Part shown: positions 48,439 to 59,000 of the stretch, piece after piece
How positions within the stretch are numbered: the stretch's first letter is position 1
Layout of the letters: every line of letters starts with the position of its first letter
Assembly (NCBI GenBank): GCA_022113835.1
Contig: JAILWY010000007.1
Coordinates: 10,021,001-10,085,000 of the forward strand
DNA from: Atopsyche davidsoni
Lineage: Eukaryota > Arthropoda > Insecta > Trichoptera > Hydrobiosidae
Direction: 5' to 3'
DNA length: 64,000 nt
Notes under the pieces: model-generated
Told to the model about the DNA's origin: nothing
The model's input: the letters and a program-made list of their open reading frames with translations, nothing else
Databases searched by the model: none
Translations under genes and position numbers: made by a program

Positions 48439-48957
48439 GGGTGTCCAAAAAGTGTATCGGGTATATGTGAATAGTGACCGTTATTGCGATATGCTGTGAA
48501 AATTTTTGGGCCCAGAGTTGCAGGAGTTTCAAGGTTTCACGTGGTTCCAACTTGCCGTCCATCCAATCAATCAATTGTAGCTGTAAACGAATTATTCCCT
48601 AATAAGGTCATTTCACGTAGAGGTAACATCAACTGGCCTCCCAGAAGCCCCGACCTTAGCCCTCTCGACTATTTCGTATGGAGATACCTTAAAAGTAGGG
48701 TTTATGAGAATAATCCGACGAACCTAACGGAATTGAAACAATACATCAGGTCAGAAATGGCAGCGTGTAATCAGCAATCTTCGTTCCAGATTAGAAGAGT
48801 GCCAGCAGCGTAACGGTCACCATTTGGATAACATCATTTTTTGGAAATAATTTTCCACTTTTTATTCTTATAATCAACAAAAAAATAAATACGTGACTAC
48901 TAGTAGTTTTTGTTTTACTGAACTAACAAATACCCGATACACTCTTTGGACACCCTG
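48439..48957 (+). mobile_element. Deleted mariner-like transposon
   Basis: The 25-bp terminal inverted repeats GGGTGTCCAAA(A/G)AGTGTATC.. (48439-48463 and 48931-48955) match at 24 of 25 positions. TA lies just outside each end (48437-48438; 48958-48959), although the right end has an extra TG. At 519 bp it is far shorter than a full mariner of about 1.3 kb. It keeps only the C-terminal third of the transposase, so it is an internally deleted, non-autonomous derivative. Confidence 0.88.
48484..48813 (+). pseudogene. Mariner-family transposase, C-terminal remnant
   Basis: The enzyme cuts and pastes its own element by a DDE/D mechanism. The 109-codon frame keeps a clear C-terminal block from about residue 39: NINWPPRSPDLSPLDYFVW (residues 48-66) followed by RYLKSRVYENNPTNLTELK. 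The LSPLDYF motif holds the third catalytic acidic residue (D62). The two upstream catalytic aspartates and the DNA-binding domain are missing, and residues 1-35 no longer resemble a transposase, consistent with a deletion junction or frameshift there. Full-length relatives have roughly 345 residues. The frame lies between the two inverted repeats of the element. It cannot be active. Confidence 0.85.
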
Positions 48958-48959
48958 TA

Positions 48960-50179
48960 TTAGCATTTTCAAGGTTAGGTGCACATTTCATTGAATTTTT
49001 ATTCAATCCAAAACCAGCAAAATTTTGGAAAGACTCTAAGCCCATTCTTGTAAATTTATCTATCTGTGATATTAAAATATATCAACCACAAATGTTATAA
49101 TTCGTGTTTATAGGCTATCTTATTTTTTATCTTTCGACGTTTCGGCCCGGGTACTGGGACTATCGTCAGTGATTTTCAAAATTGAAACGAAAGAGGAAAT
49201 TTAAAATCTCAGAAATGGTCCCAGTACCGACACTGACGAGGGAGAATACACAAATAATAAAACAGGACAGCACTCAAGAAGAGAGATCGTCTTACGTTTT
49301 TGTTAGCTAATCGCAGCTATTCATGTGTTTTTTTTATTATCTAGAAATAAATGCAAATGCAGTCAAGCTCTGAATTTGTTGGGTATAATTTATTATATAA
49401 ATAAAAACACTAAGCGTGATTGCTTGAAGCTCTTTGTTCAAATATAAATATAAATCTAAATATGAAAAAAAAGGAAGAGAAAATCTAGGCTTCAACAAAA
49501 GAGCGAATAATTCATTTTTCAAATTTACACACACAATAAAATCTTTCCTGAAAAAATCCCAAGCCTGCTTTGAGCCCGTGGAATATATATTTTTTGAACA
49601 AAGGGTTTACAAGAGAAGCCGATCGATATGGCGGAAGAAGACGCCTCCTGAAGCTAGCAAGACAGGAACTTCAAAGGTTGGTTGGAGTTAAATTGAAAAG
49701 CCCTTTGAATCGAAGCCTCTTTGAGGGCCGACGCCATTTGTTGTGTTTTGTCACCTTCCGATAATGAACGCCGACAGCCGATCTAGGCTCCTTACGGATA
49801 TGTCTCCATACACAGATATCTCGATGATCAAAAAGATTCGCGTTATCGTCGATATTGAATGTATACGAATATTAAAAAAAATATTTACTCAAATTTTCCC
49901 ATATATTTAAATTTTGTTTAATATGGGATATAGTATTAATCAATCATCGCTGGAGTAAGGTATTATGAGTTGATCGTTGGTAACTTTGTGATTGGTGTAT
50001 TTACATTTTTCACATATTTATCACGATGAAAAATCTTAAAGATTCACAAGAGCGTACGTGCCTTGAAAAAATACTATGTTAAAAATTAATTTGTTTTAAT
50101 TAACACTAACTAAAAAAAAACTACAAATTAAGTGTATTAAATAAAGTAATTAAAATATTGTTTTTTCTCTTTATTACAG
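48960..50179. other. Spacer with CGAAACGTC-family fragment
   Basis: At 49134-49170 the minus strand reads CTGACGATAGTCCC...GGGCCGAAACGTC. A related piece with GTCCCAGTACCGACACTGACGAG lies at about 49217 on the plus strand. The open frames near 49434-49764 show no domain. Confidence 0.45.
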
Positions 50180-50230
50180 GTATGTTCCCGTATATATTTT
50201 TCGTCTAGATTTCAATGCGATTCCAGAAAA
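50180..50230 (+). other. Candidate 51-nt microexon
   Basis: TTTTTTCTCTTTATTACAG is a strong polypyrimidine tract and acceptor. The next 51 nt end before GTACGT, an acceptable donor, and are open in the first frame (VCSRIYFSSRFQCDSRK). The first ten bases GTATGTTCCC equal those of the candidate at 36030. Length is a multiple of three in both. No transcript evidence is available, so this may be chance. Confidence 0.2.
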
Positions 50231-50928
50231 GTACGTATGTTAAGTACAAATAACAATTAGTAACATTCTAGTTGCTTGTTTATTTATTATATTCTATGGT
50301 CGACACGTATCCGGGGAGCATAATTCTGTCTCACCGCAATAAAATATTTATATTATAATACAAAAGAACATTATCCCTAAATGTGCCACACTCGCTCATA
50401 TCCTCCTCACATAGTAGTTTTATGGGCGCTTTATTGGGTTCTGTAGTCCATTTGTTTTCGTTTGCCGAGCCAATGCGCAGCAAACACGCGCACGTGCCAT
50501 TCATGGCGCTATTGGCACCCCCGGGGTAACAACCCCACACCACTGCAGTTTATTTTTATTAGCAACTTTAAGGGTGGACCTTGCGATCCCGCGGCATCCC
50601 TCGGGACGCAATCACGACCCCCCGAGCGCGACGCGCACTGCTCGTTTACTGCGAGCAATATCTTCTGCTAAATTCTGCACGCATGGTAGTCTCATTGCAA
50701 ATTTAACGCGTGAAATGTGCTATGTGTCTATTTTGTTGCTTTCCAGCATGTTGAATGCGCTTTTCATGTCACTGAAGATGACATTCTGGGCGTCCGTGCG
50801 TTCAGGGCCCAAGTCCCATACTCGAGTTTTTTTGATCATTTTCTGGTCCGTTTTGCGAAAAATCGACTGCACCAATCAAAAAAAATTTAATGCAAAAAGT
50901 TAGATACATCCCTTCTTCCAAATAGAAT
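50231..50928. other. Spacer with GC patch
   Basis: A GC-richer patch at about 50500-50640 and the open frame 50574-50903 show no recognisable domain. CACTGAAGATGACATTCTGG near 50770 is a weak CTGAxGATG-type match. Confidence 0.4.
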
Positions 50929-51331
50929 ATATTTTTATTTTTTGTAAATTTACTTTTAATATGATAAATATGTGTTTTTCCGATTAAAGTGTAGGAATTT
51001 GGAGATTCGTCATGTCCCTGTTCTAAGAGTCCTAAACATTTAAAAGTCTTTTTTTAAATTGGAATATACTCTAAACACTGTGCGATTTATTATTTTAAAA
51101 ATTAAAAAAAAAAATCTTTAACAAACTTTGGTTTTGAAAAGTCGTCATTTCATCCAATTTTTCAACATCTTCATGATTTTATTTTACCCTGAAAATGGAC
51201 GTTAAATAAATAATAAAAAATAGATAAATATAATTTATAGTTTTTTTAATACATTATAAAAAAATCAACATTCTAAATAAAAAAATAAAGTGTCAATTAA
51301 ATTAATTAAATAACACGATTTCGCCAGGTAA
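50929..51331 (+). mobile_element. Inverted repeat D, left copy
   Basis: About 400 bp matching 53656-54066 in reverse. Strong blocks include AATATGATAAATATGTGTTT, CCTAAACATTTAAAAGTCTT, TTTAACAAACTTTGGTTTTG, ACCCTGAAAATGGACGTTAA and ACACGATTTCGCCA. It is very AT-rich with no coding capacity; see the right copy for the likely family. Confidence 0.7.
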
Positions 51332-53598
51332 AACGGTCCTTTTTTGTCGCAGACGGGGGATGGACACCAAGCAAGGTTAGGTAGCAAGACCCTTAAGAGA
51401 TTTAACTCTCCAAGGTGCAGAATTTCAGTCAAAAAATACCCCATTTTGCACGGAGTTTTTATTATTGTATTAAAATCAATACTCTTCTTATTTCTCATAA
51501 AATGCAGGTTTACAAAGAGCGTACCATTTTTTAACGTTTGTAATTTTGGAAGTGATATTGAAAATATCCCTTCACTGAATATTGAGGTATCAAAAAAGTG
51601 GGACGCTTTTTATTCAGCCGTGCGATACGAGGAGCGGTGGTTTTATAAAATTTGTAAAACTATAAAGCAAACTTTTGTAAAATTTCCGTTTTTGAATTTA
51701 AAAGAAAAGAACTCATAAATATAAAAATATCATTAAAAAGTCATAATCAATAAAACAAACAAAACTTTCAGTGTTTTGTTACACCCTTGATATAAGTAAA
51801 CTCGGAGTACATTGGTTGTATCTCTTTTCTAGGGGTGAAAGTTACCCTTGGGATCTCCTTGGTGTGAATTTTGTAATGTTATTACTAGATGGTGTATATT
51901 TAGTGGTATGACTCACTGCCTGTACTGTATGGAGGAGATAGCGTTCATAATATTGATTTGAACTCTTGTATTAAGTAAAGATTTATTTCAAATAGATACT
52001 AATATTAAAATTATTATTTGTATCAAATTTAACATTGATTTATGCAAAACCATTATTGACTAGGGACATTCATCAATATTATGCACACTCGAAAACAATT
52101 CGTGTATCTAAATTAAAAAAATCCCATTTTCACCTGGATACACCTGGCACCTAAATCAGAATTCAATGCATTGCCTGAAAACAAAAATAAATAGCTACTG
52201 TAGAGTAGTAAACAATATTTTCAATACGCAGCATACAAAGATTTGAAAATATTAATTTATAAATAAATAAATTTATAAGAAAATAATAATAACATATTCA
52301 ATCATATCATATTCATTTTACTTTAGTGTCTTTCACTGTATTATATTATCATTCCCCTGTTAAATGATACATTTTAATGACGAGAGATAATTTTTTTTTA
52401 AATTAATTAATAAAAATAGTTTGAATAAACTTATATATGACGATATCCTACCCATAGCGTTATTCTACTTATGCCACACTCGAAGGTATTATTCTTTACA
52501 ACAATGGATTTGTTAAATCAATACCCAAGAACGTCAATGGACTGGTTACTTAGTATATTAGATCGGATACGATTATCTAATAATGGCATATTATATATTA
52601 TCCAAGGCAATCCGTAATAAAGTATGGAGACACATTAATCAGTTTGTTGTAATCCATACGTAGCTTTTCTTGTGCGACCTCTATGTGGGTCATCTTTCAG
52701 ATTTATTACCGTGCATTATTATTATTTTTTCCCTTAATGTAAAGAAAGATTCGATAAATTCACCACGTGAATAACAGCCATTTATCAATAATTTTTCTCA
52801 TTATTGTTATTTTTGATGACACGTGATTTTTGTTTTTTTTTCATTATTGAGCATCGACAATGTGAAATTCAGGAGTGTGTTTATCGTCATCTTCATTCCT
52901 TACTAGTCATCGCTATTTTATAAAGGTGGTGCATGTTTTTGTCATCAAGTTATTTGTTTGATACATTCATATTTACAATTAAATATTATTTGAAAACTTC
53001 TTTCGTTAGTTGTAAATATTTTTACTAAATTAATAAAATTACGTTCATGATTGTTATGTCTAATTTTTATCTTAAAGTTTTGAAGTTTCGGCATTAATAT
53101 TAGAGTAATCTTCAGGGATGTGAGTCACTTATGAGGATTTGAGGGCATCACTCCAATATTTACTTTCCGGACACAAGAAAGTTGTATAATAAACATTTCA
53201 GATTCCGTGTTTTCATGCAACATCCACTTATTTCAATCTGCATTTTATATTTTCCACATTGGAAAATAAAAGAAAAGTTCGTGAAATACGAACCACTTCA
53301 AAGTTTCGTGGCTCCTAAAAATTAGTTTTGACGGTAAATTTGTATCAAAACAACGTTCAACCGAGAGGGGGTGCACACCGCATAAGGGGTGGAATTTGGC
53401 AGAGCCTACACTCGGGGCTGCCCGCACGGACGCCGGGCCGTTATTCGCGCAGTTATAGTTCAAGAGAGGCAGCAATTATGACAACAGAGCCTGTCGGCTT
53501 GGCAGCCGCACAGTCTGACACTTGCTCTTGTCACAGCGATCCTATCTCGACCACCAATCCTCATATTGTTTTAGTTTATTTTACAATAAACACTTAAG
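51332..53598. other. Spacer between inverted repeats
   Basis: 2.3 kb. The frame 51344-51718 (124 codons) begins just inside the left repeat but has no transposase motif that I can see. TTTCGGCATTAATATTAGAG...TCTTCAGGG at 53080-53120 is a minus-strand CTGAAGAT...CGAAAC fragment. A GC patch lies at 53360-53550. Confidence 0.45.
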
Positions 53599-54066
53599 GC
53601 AGTTGCTCCCAGCCTTTTAATTGTGTCCAACCGGACACCAAAGGCAATCCATTACGTGGCGAAATCGTGTCATTTAATAAATTTAATTGTCACTTTATTT
53701 TTATATATCGAAAGTTTATTTTTTTTACAGAGTATTAAAAAAACTATAGATTATATTTATCTATTTTTTATTATTTAATTAACGTCCATTTTCAGGGTAA
53801 AATAAAATCTTGAAGATATTGAAAAATTGGATAAAATGACGACTTTTCAAAACCAAAGTTTGTTAAAGATAATTTTTTTTTTATTTTTAAAATAATAAGA
53901 CGCACATGGTTTATATGTAATATTTTAATTCCAATTGAAAAAAAGACTTTTAAATGTTTAGGATTCTTGGAAAATGTACCGGACGAATCTCCCAATTCTT
54001 ACACTTCAATCGGAAAAACACATATTTATCATATTAATAGTAAATTTATAAGAAATAAAAATATAC
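53599..54066 (-). mobile_element. Inverted repeat D, right copy, possible hAT-like MITE
   Basis: The segment 53656-54066 matches the left copy in reverse. Further out, CAGTTGCTCCCAGCCTTTTA at 53600 resembles the CAGTGGTTCTCAACCTTTT terminus of hAT elements, which would make this a diverged MITE. The other end lacks a matching terminus and no target duplication was found, so the assignment is tentative. Confidence 0.5.
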
Positions 54067-54110
54067 TGTGTTCGGTTAAAAATTCTCGATAAACGGAAGT
54101 GATTCGTTAG

Positions 54111-54235
54111 TAAAAGGGTTAGTACACCGGCCATGTAAACCAGGGGATGTGGGTTCAAATCCCACACAAGAGAGTTTCTTTAAATCATGTTCTATGTATG
54201 AACTAATGTGCCTAATCATATTAGTAATAATAGCA
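54111..54235 (+). repeat. tRNA-derived SINE, solitary copy
   Basis: TTAGTACACCGG (A-box region, about 54119) and GGTTCAAATCCC (perfect B-box consensus, about 54152) are spaced as in a tRNA promoter and followed by the body and tail CCTAATCATATTAGTAATAAT. The same family, in reverse orientation, is in each unit of the array at 45387-46813. A Pol III promoter is likely functional in sequence terms. Confidence 0.72.
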
Positions 54236-54429
54236 TTATCTAGTAAATCATCGTTTTGTATGTACGAGTATATGAGTTCGTTTAACTGCCCCGATCGAAA
54301 TTCTTAGTAAAGCTCAGCTATGCACTCCGAGATGCAGCACCGCATGCTTTCAATGCACTCCAAAGGCGTGTATATTTTAATATGATGTGACGAAACCAAA
54401 AAGCCCTCTTTTATGTGGCCTGGTCGTCG

Positions 54430-54545
54430 AAGCGCTCGCTCACCATACAATGGCGCGCCACTCCCTCCGCGTCACACTCCGAGGGGCGTGCTCGAGAGGA
54501 TACAGGTTCGAGTCCCGGCCATAGCCATTAATTACACATTGTGAT
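54430..54545 (+). repeat. tRNA-derived SINE head, second family
   Basis: The GC-rich head GCGCTCGCTCACC...ATGGCGCGCCACTCC is followed by GATACAGGTTCGAGTCCCGG (B box at about 54504-54517). The head is unlike that of the SINE 300 bp upstream. The body after 54535 has no second copy in the window. Confidence 0.5.
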
Positions 54546-54823
54546 TCTGTCCATGCATTTATTATTTGAGTTTGGTACGTTGTTACGATAATGGCTCTCG
54601 AGGTATCATGCAAATTCTTACATGTCGATCTTGCATATTGTATCCAATGATAGAGTTGTATTGTGACCAAACGTAAACACAAAAGGTTCAATATTTTGTT
54701 TTAAATATTTAAATTAATTCAAAATATGCTGCATATCTAATAAATATTAGACTTAAATGAATATACATAAATTTTGCACTGAGATATGAAGGTATCGATT
54801 CAAAGAAGTCCTAGTAATACGTT

Positions 54824-55610
54824 CGGTCTTCATCTTCCTCGGAGGAGGTTGGCGACCATTTCAATGAGCATGTACTAAACATATAATAATGTAGTGTTTC
54901 TCAAAGTGGTCTCTACGGACCCCAGGGGGTCCCTGGGATCATTCAGGGGGTTCTTAGAAAATTAAAATCGATATGGGGGTCCCTGAACAACGTCAGGCGG
55001 TCCGCGCAAGGTATAATATAAAATATAAAAATTGTGACACATTTTTATTAATATGGAAGTTAAAATAAATAACAATGAATACATGATTAACGATTTTTAC
55101 GTCCTAAGTAAAATATAAATATAGACAGGTGCATAAAATACAAATAATAACAGGTATCGCGGTGAGTCAGGTAGGTTTATAGAGTCGATACTTGCATCAA
55201 CAGGGTCCGTAGGCAAGTTTTGACAGTGAAAGGGGATCCATGGGGAAGTTTTGACTATGAAAAGGGGTGCATGGGCCAAAAGAGTTTGAAATCCACTGGT
55301 GTAGTAGGTCCCCAGGTCTTTTTATACTGCAGTTTTATAGTATATTGGAAGGGAAAGTCTGCGTATTGCTGCTGGCCAATATCACTATTATGTAATCCGT
55401 TCCTTACAAAACTCTGGCGTTTAGATCTGATACTCCTTCTGCAGCAAGCTACAGAAGCAATAGCAGGAGCGCCCCACGTACTTCCAGAGCACATCTCTCT
55501 ATAAGCATTTCAAATATACTACTCCATTACCGATCCGTGCACACGATCATGGTTCAGAACGGCAGCCATGCACAAGCAACAGAACGGGGAGAGCGGGGAG
55601 TAGCGAGAAA
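54824..55610 (-). repeat. Dispersed repeat B, copy 2, interrupted by hAT MITE
   Basis: The left part (54824-54876) and right part (about 55303-55610) match 35341-35726; the hAT MITE 54892-55298 sits between them. Relative to copy 1, about 60 bp around the insertion point is missing or replaced. The minus-strand frame 55255-55494 contains the GQQQYADFPFQY string also found in copy 1. Confidence 0.6.
54892..55298 (+). mobile_element. hAT-type MITE, copy 3 (nested in repeat B)
   Basis: About 407 bp, matching copies 1 and 2 from AGTGTTTCTCAAAGTGGTC to GAGTTTGAAATCCACTG. It is longer because of an AAATACAAATAATAACAGG insertion near 55137 and a partial duplication of the GGCAAGTTTTGAC segment near 55211-55254. 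The first base of the left terminus is T instead of C. No clear 8-bp duplication. Confidence 0.8.
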
Positions 55611-58600
55611 ATAAAGGTTTATTTATTCCAGCATTTCGTTATTTGTGTGATGTGTAAGTGTGTGCCGAGCTACCCGTCGCGGCGCATTACCCGGTGCACG
55701 TGCACCCGGGCCTGTTGCCGCGCCGGTGCACGTGCACCAGGGCCTGACGCTGCCCGCACGCGTCGCCGCCCGCGTCAACGCCTGCGTCACACGCCGCGCT
55801 GGGCACTGAAGATTAAGACGGTTTAATTAAATCTCGTGTGCTTTTTATTTGCAGACGAAGCTTCAGGCTTAAAAAAAACACACACCAAAAAAACGCGCTG
55901 TAAACCACACGCGTGTCATTTTTCTTTGAACACAATTCAGTGAAACAGTTTGTTCGGTCGAATGGTGTGAGTTTAAGTGCACTGAAGTTTAAGGCTTACT
56001 GAAACTTCTATTTTATAGAAATAAGCTCTGTTAGTTACGAGCTATTGCCCGTGTACAAATTTGCGGATCTACGCTACATTAAAGTATATTTGTAATATTT
56101 CCAGAAAAATAATATTGTTTGCAGTTGTTTTTGCTTGTTTTAAAATTGGAGGTAGTTTCCCGACGACAGCACTGGAAATGCTGCGCTCTGATTAGATTAG
56201 GCGGCGCTGCCGTAACTGCATCAGTTATCCCAGAGCCAGCTGATAAGGCTGCAGCCGGCTCCGGTGCAGCTTCCTTCCATCCCTCCGCCCTCATTTCCGG
56301 ACTGGACCGCCCGCGCCCCCGCAGACCTCCCCCTGGCCCCCGGTCGCTACCCCTGTAGTTCAGGTAGATTAAAAAATGATTGAAATTTTTCCAGCTACGG
56401 CTTGGAAGCGAGTCTCGCAGACATTAAAAATTTGAACTACTAAATTAATATTTATAAAAACAGCTGATTTGACTCTGGGAGTCATTTAAAAAATTCTTCT
56501 TACTCAATATCTTTACAGGAAAAAATTCTTAATTATTTTCGTAATGTTATATTTAAAAAATACTTACTACTTTTAATGCACGTATGTAATCATGTTCTTG
56601 CGATATATATTTTACATTTAATTAAACAAGTAAGATACAAATCCAAGCTTCATAGGCCGTTCAACGATAGTGGCAATCTGTTACTAAGCAGCAATTTAAG
56701 TGAGCGTATTAAAAATATATACGAGTATATCATTCGTTTTCCGAACGCTATGTTTACATAATAAACTATTATGGGTAATAAATACGAGTTTATTCAGCAT
56801 TCAAAAATAAATTTCACCATAAAAAATTGCTGAAGCAGGAATATAGTTCAGAATTGAACTAAGAACTACACAAGACACCCCTTTTAAGCTCCCTCATTGC
56901 TTCGAAAGTGCTTTCTTCCCTCACTGTGCTTTGGGGTTGGAAGCTATTCGAGGAATTTGATGGAACTTAATTTAGCGATTATTCGACGTAATACCGAAGA
57001 GAAATTTGTTTAAGGGACACGTGGGGATGAGAGGAAATTGAATTTGATACACGTGGGGTAGTAGTACTTACTTAGTTAAATCCACTTTTGCTCTATTCGG
57101 GCTGAATTATGTTATAATTCACATTTACCAAAAAAATATATTAGGTTATAAGCTAAGTATAAACCTAAAATCATTTTGGAAATGTACATAACATACAAGT
57201 ACTACGAGCTAGATATACTTTAGAATTAAAAATCACCATGGAGGCGTCTTAACGAAAGTTTGTAGTCTTTTTTAGGGCTAATAGATAATGAGATGGGATG
57301 CAATTTCAGCATCTTAAAGACAGTAGCTGATTAAGTTAGATTGTTAAGTTAAGAAGTCAAATGGCCATAAAGATTTTATATTAGTAAAGTGATAAAATTT
57401 ATAACTCCAGGGCAATGCTAAAGTAGTTCGTTGGCGCCTGTGACTCCATTGTATAATCTGAAAGGGGGCTACTTCAAGAATTTAATAAAAATGTATTCCT
57501 GATGGCCGTACTTTCTCCGTGCGTTGGGGAGCTGTAATCGCAGATAATTTTATCTGAAGATGACTTTGAAAGTGAATCACAAGGTAGTAAAATATTTTTT
57601 AAAATTAATCCGTACTACTTGGCTTGACGACTGAGTTTTTAAGTTAGGTACACACCTACAAGAGCTTACTGCTTAAAATGAAATAATTTTTTGAGAAACT
57701 GTATTATCTTATTTTATTTTAAAATAGAGCTATTGATATTCCCCTCCCTAATAGGTTACTAAATAGACTTGAAATATATTTAAACGACTTAGGTCGGAAA
57801 TTTAAATTCTAAATAGCAGTCGCGTTGGAAATCCTTCCGACCATTAACCATCATAATGAGAAACTACCGGCGGTGATAGGCCTCCGACAATTCCTGAACC
57901 CCTAAGAAAAAACTTCGGCCATTACCATAAATATCAATTTACCAGAAGCTGCGAGGAGGTACAGCCAATATTACATTCCACTGCATGCGCCGGTACATTA
58001 CTCCATACAGCGAGCACACTCCCCCCTGATACTTGCATATTAGTTTTATATGAAAGGCGGATCGGGAATACATCTTCCCTTTTCTCTTTTTTCATTAGAA
58101 CCGCGTGGGGTTTTTGAAGGTTTTATAAATTCCGCCCCCCCGCTTTAAGATTGTGGGGATTACGGCTTTATCAGAAATTATTGCTTTTTTCATCCTATTC
58201 TATGGGGTAATTTGAATGAACGGTCACTTGTATTGAAACCGCCTATTGCAAAGCTTTTTTATAGGGAAATAATGCAGCGAGGCATTTAAAAATTATAAAT
58301 AAATTACGTATTTTTTTTATATTGTATAAACTTGTTTCAAACATTGTCAATTGATTGATTGTTTCATAACCTGCAAATACTGTTTTCTGTTTGTTTGGTA
58401 ACGTTTAGAAACGTTTTATTTATTGTAATATTTTATGCAAACGCGTAGTTAATATTATTGCAACCGAAAACATCTACCATCTTCCAACTTCAAGTTGGAC
58501 AATAAATTCTGTTTTATATCTCTCAAGCGCTATTATTAGATGCACCGATCCTATTTCGGGTTATTTAATTCAATTGCATGTACTCCTGCACGATATCTCA

Positions 58601-59000
58601 TGCCGCAGTATTTCTGAAATAATAGCGGTTTTAAAAATGAGAAATGACTCCTTGAGTTCTGTTGCGTGCATTGTACTGGAGATTGTGAATTCACAACCAT
58701 TTCTTTCATTTAAATAAAATTCATTTAAATTTTTAGCAACGCTTTGAACATAGTTTCACAGTGAAATTTTAAGTTCAATAGCTGTGTTGAATTTTTCTTG
58801 TTTCTGTTTATATTTATATCGTGTGTTGCCTTAAAACACAAAAAAAAATAATAAATAAAAAATTTAAGTATAAGTTAATCATCAATAGTTTTGAACAGCA
58901 ATAGTTTAAACTATAATTTATATAATCCAACAAATTTCATATAAAGATGTTCATTGCCGTCTTTGACCACACTGTGAAGTTTTCTTCGATCTACAATCAA
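55611..59000. other. Spacer with GC islands
   Basis: A GC-rich island at 55675-55800 contains two copies of CCGGTGCACGTGCACC 32 bp apart. TTTTTATTTGCAG at about 55840-55855 looks like a splice acceptor. A second island at 56200-56360. The remainder is AT-rich with no gene recognised. Confidence 0.45.

Noticed and set aside
51344..51718. 124-codon frame between the inverted repeats, tested as a transposase
   Set aside because: No DDE-type motif or zinc finger pattern is visible, and the frame begins inside sequence bordering the repeat.
54111..54180. A true tRNA gene
   Set aside because: A and B boxes are good, but no acceptor stem or complete cloverleaf can be drawn, and the same sequence with its body recurs in the 45.4-46.8 kb array, so a SINE fits better.
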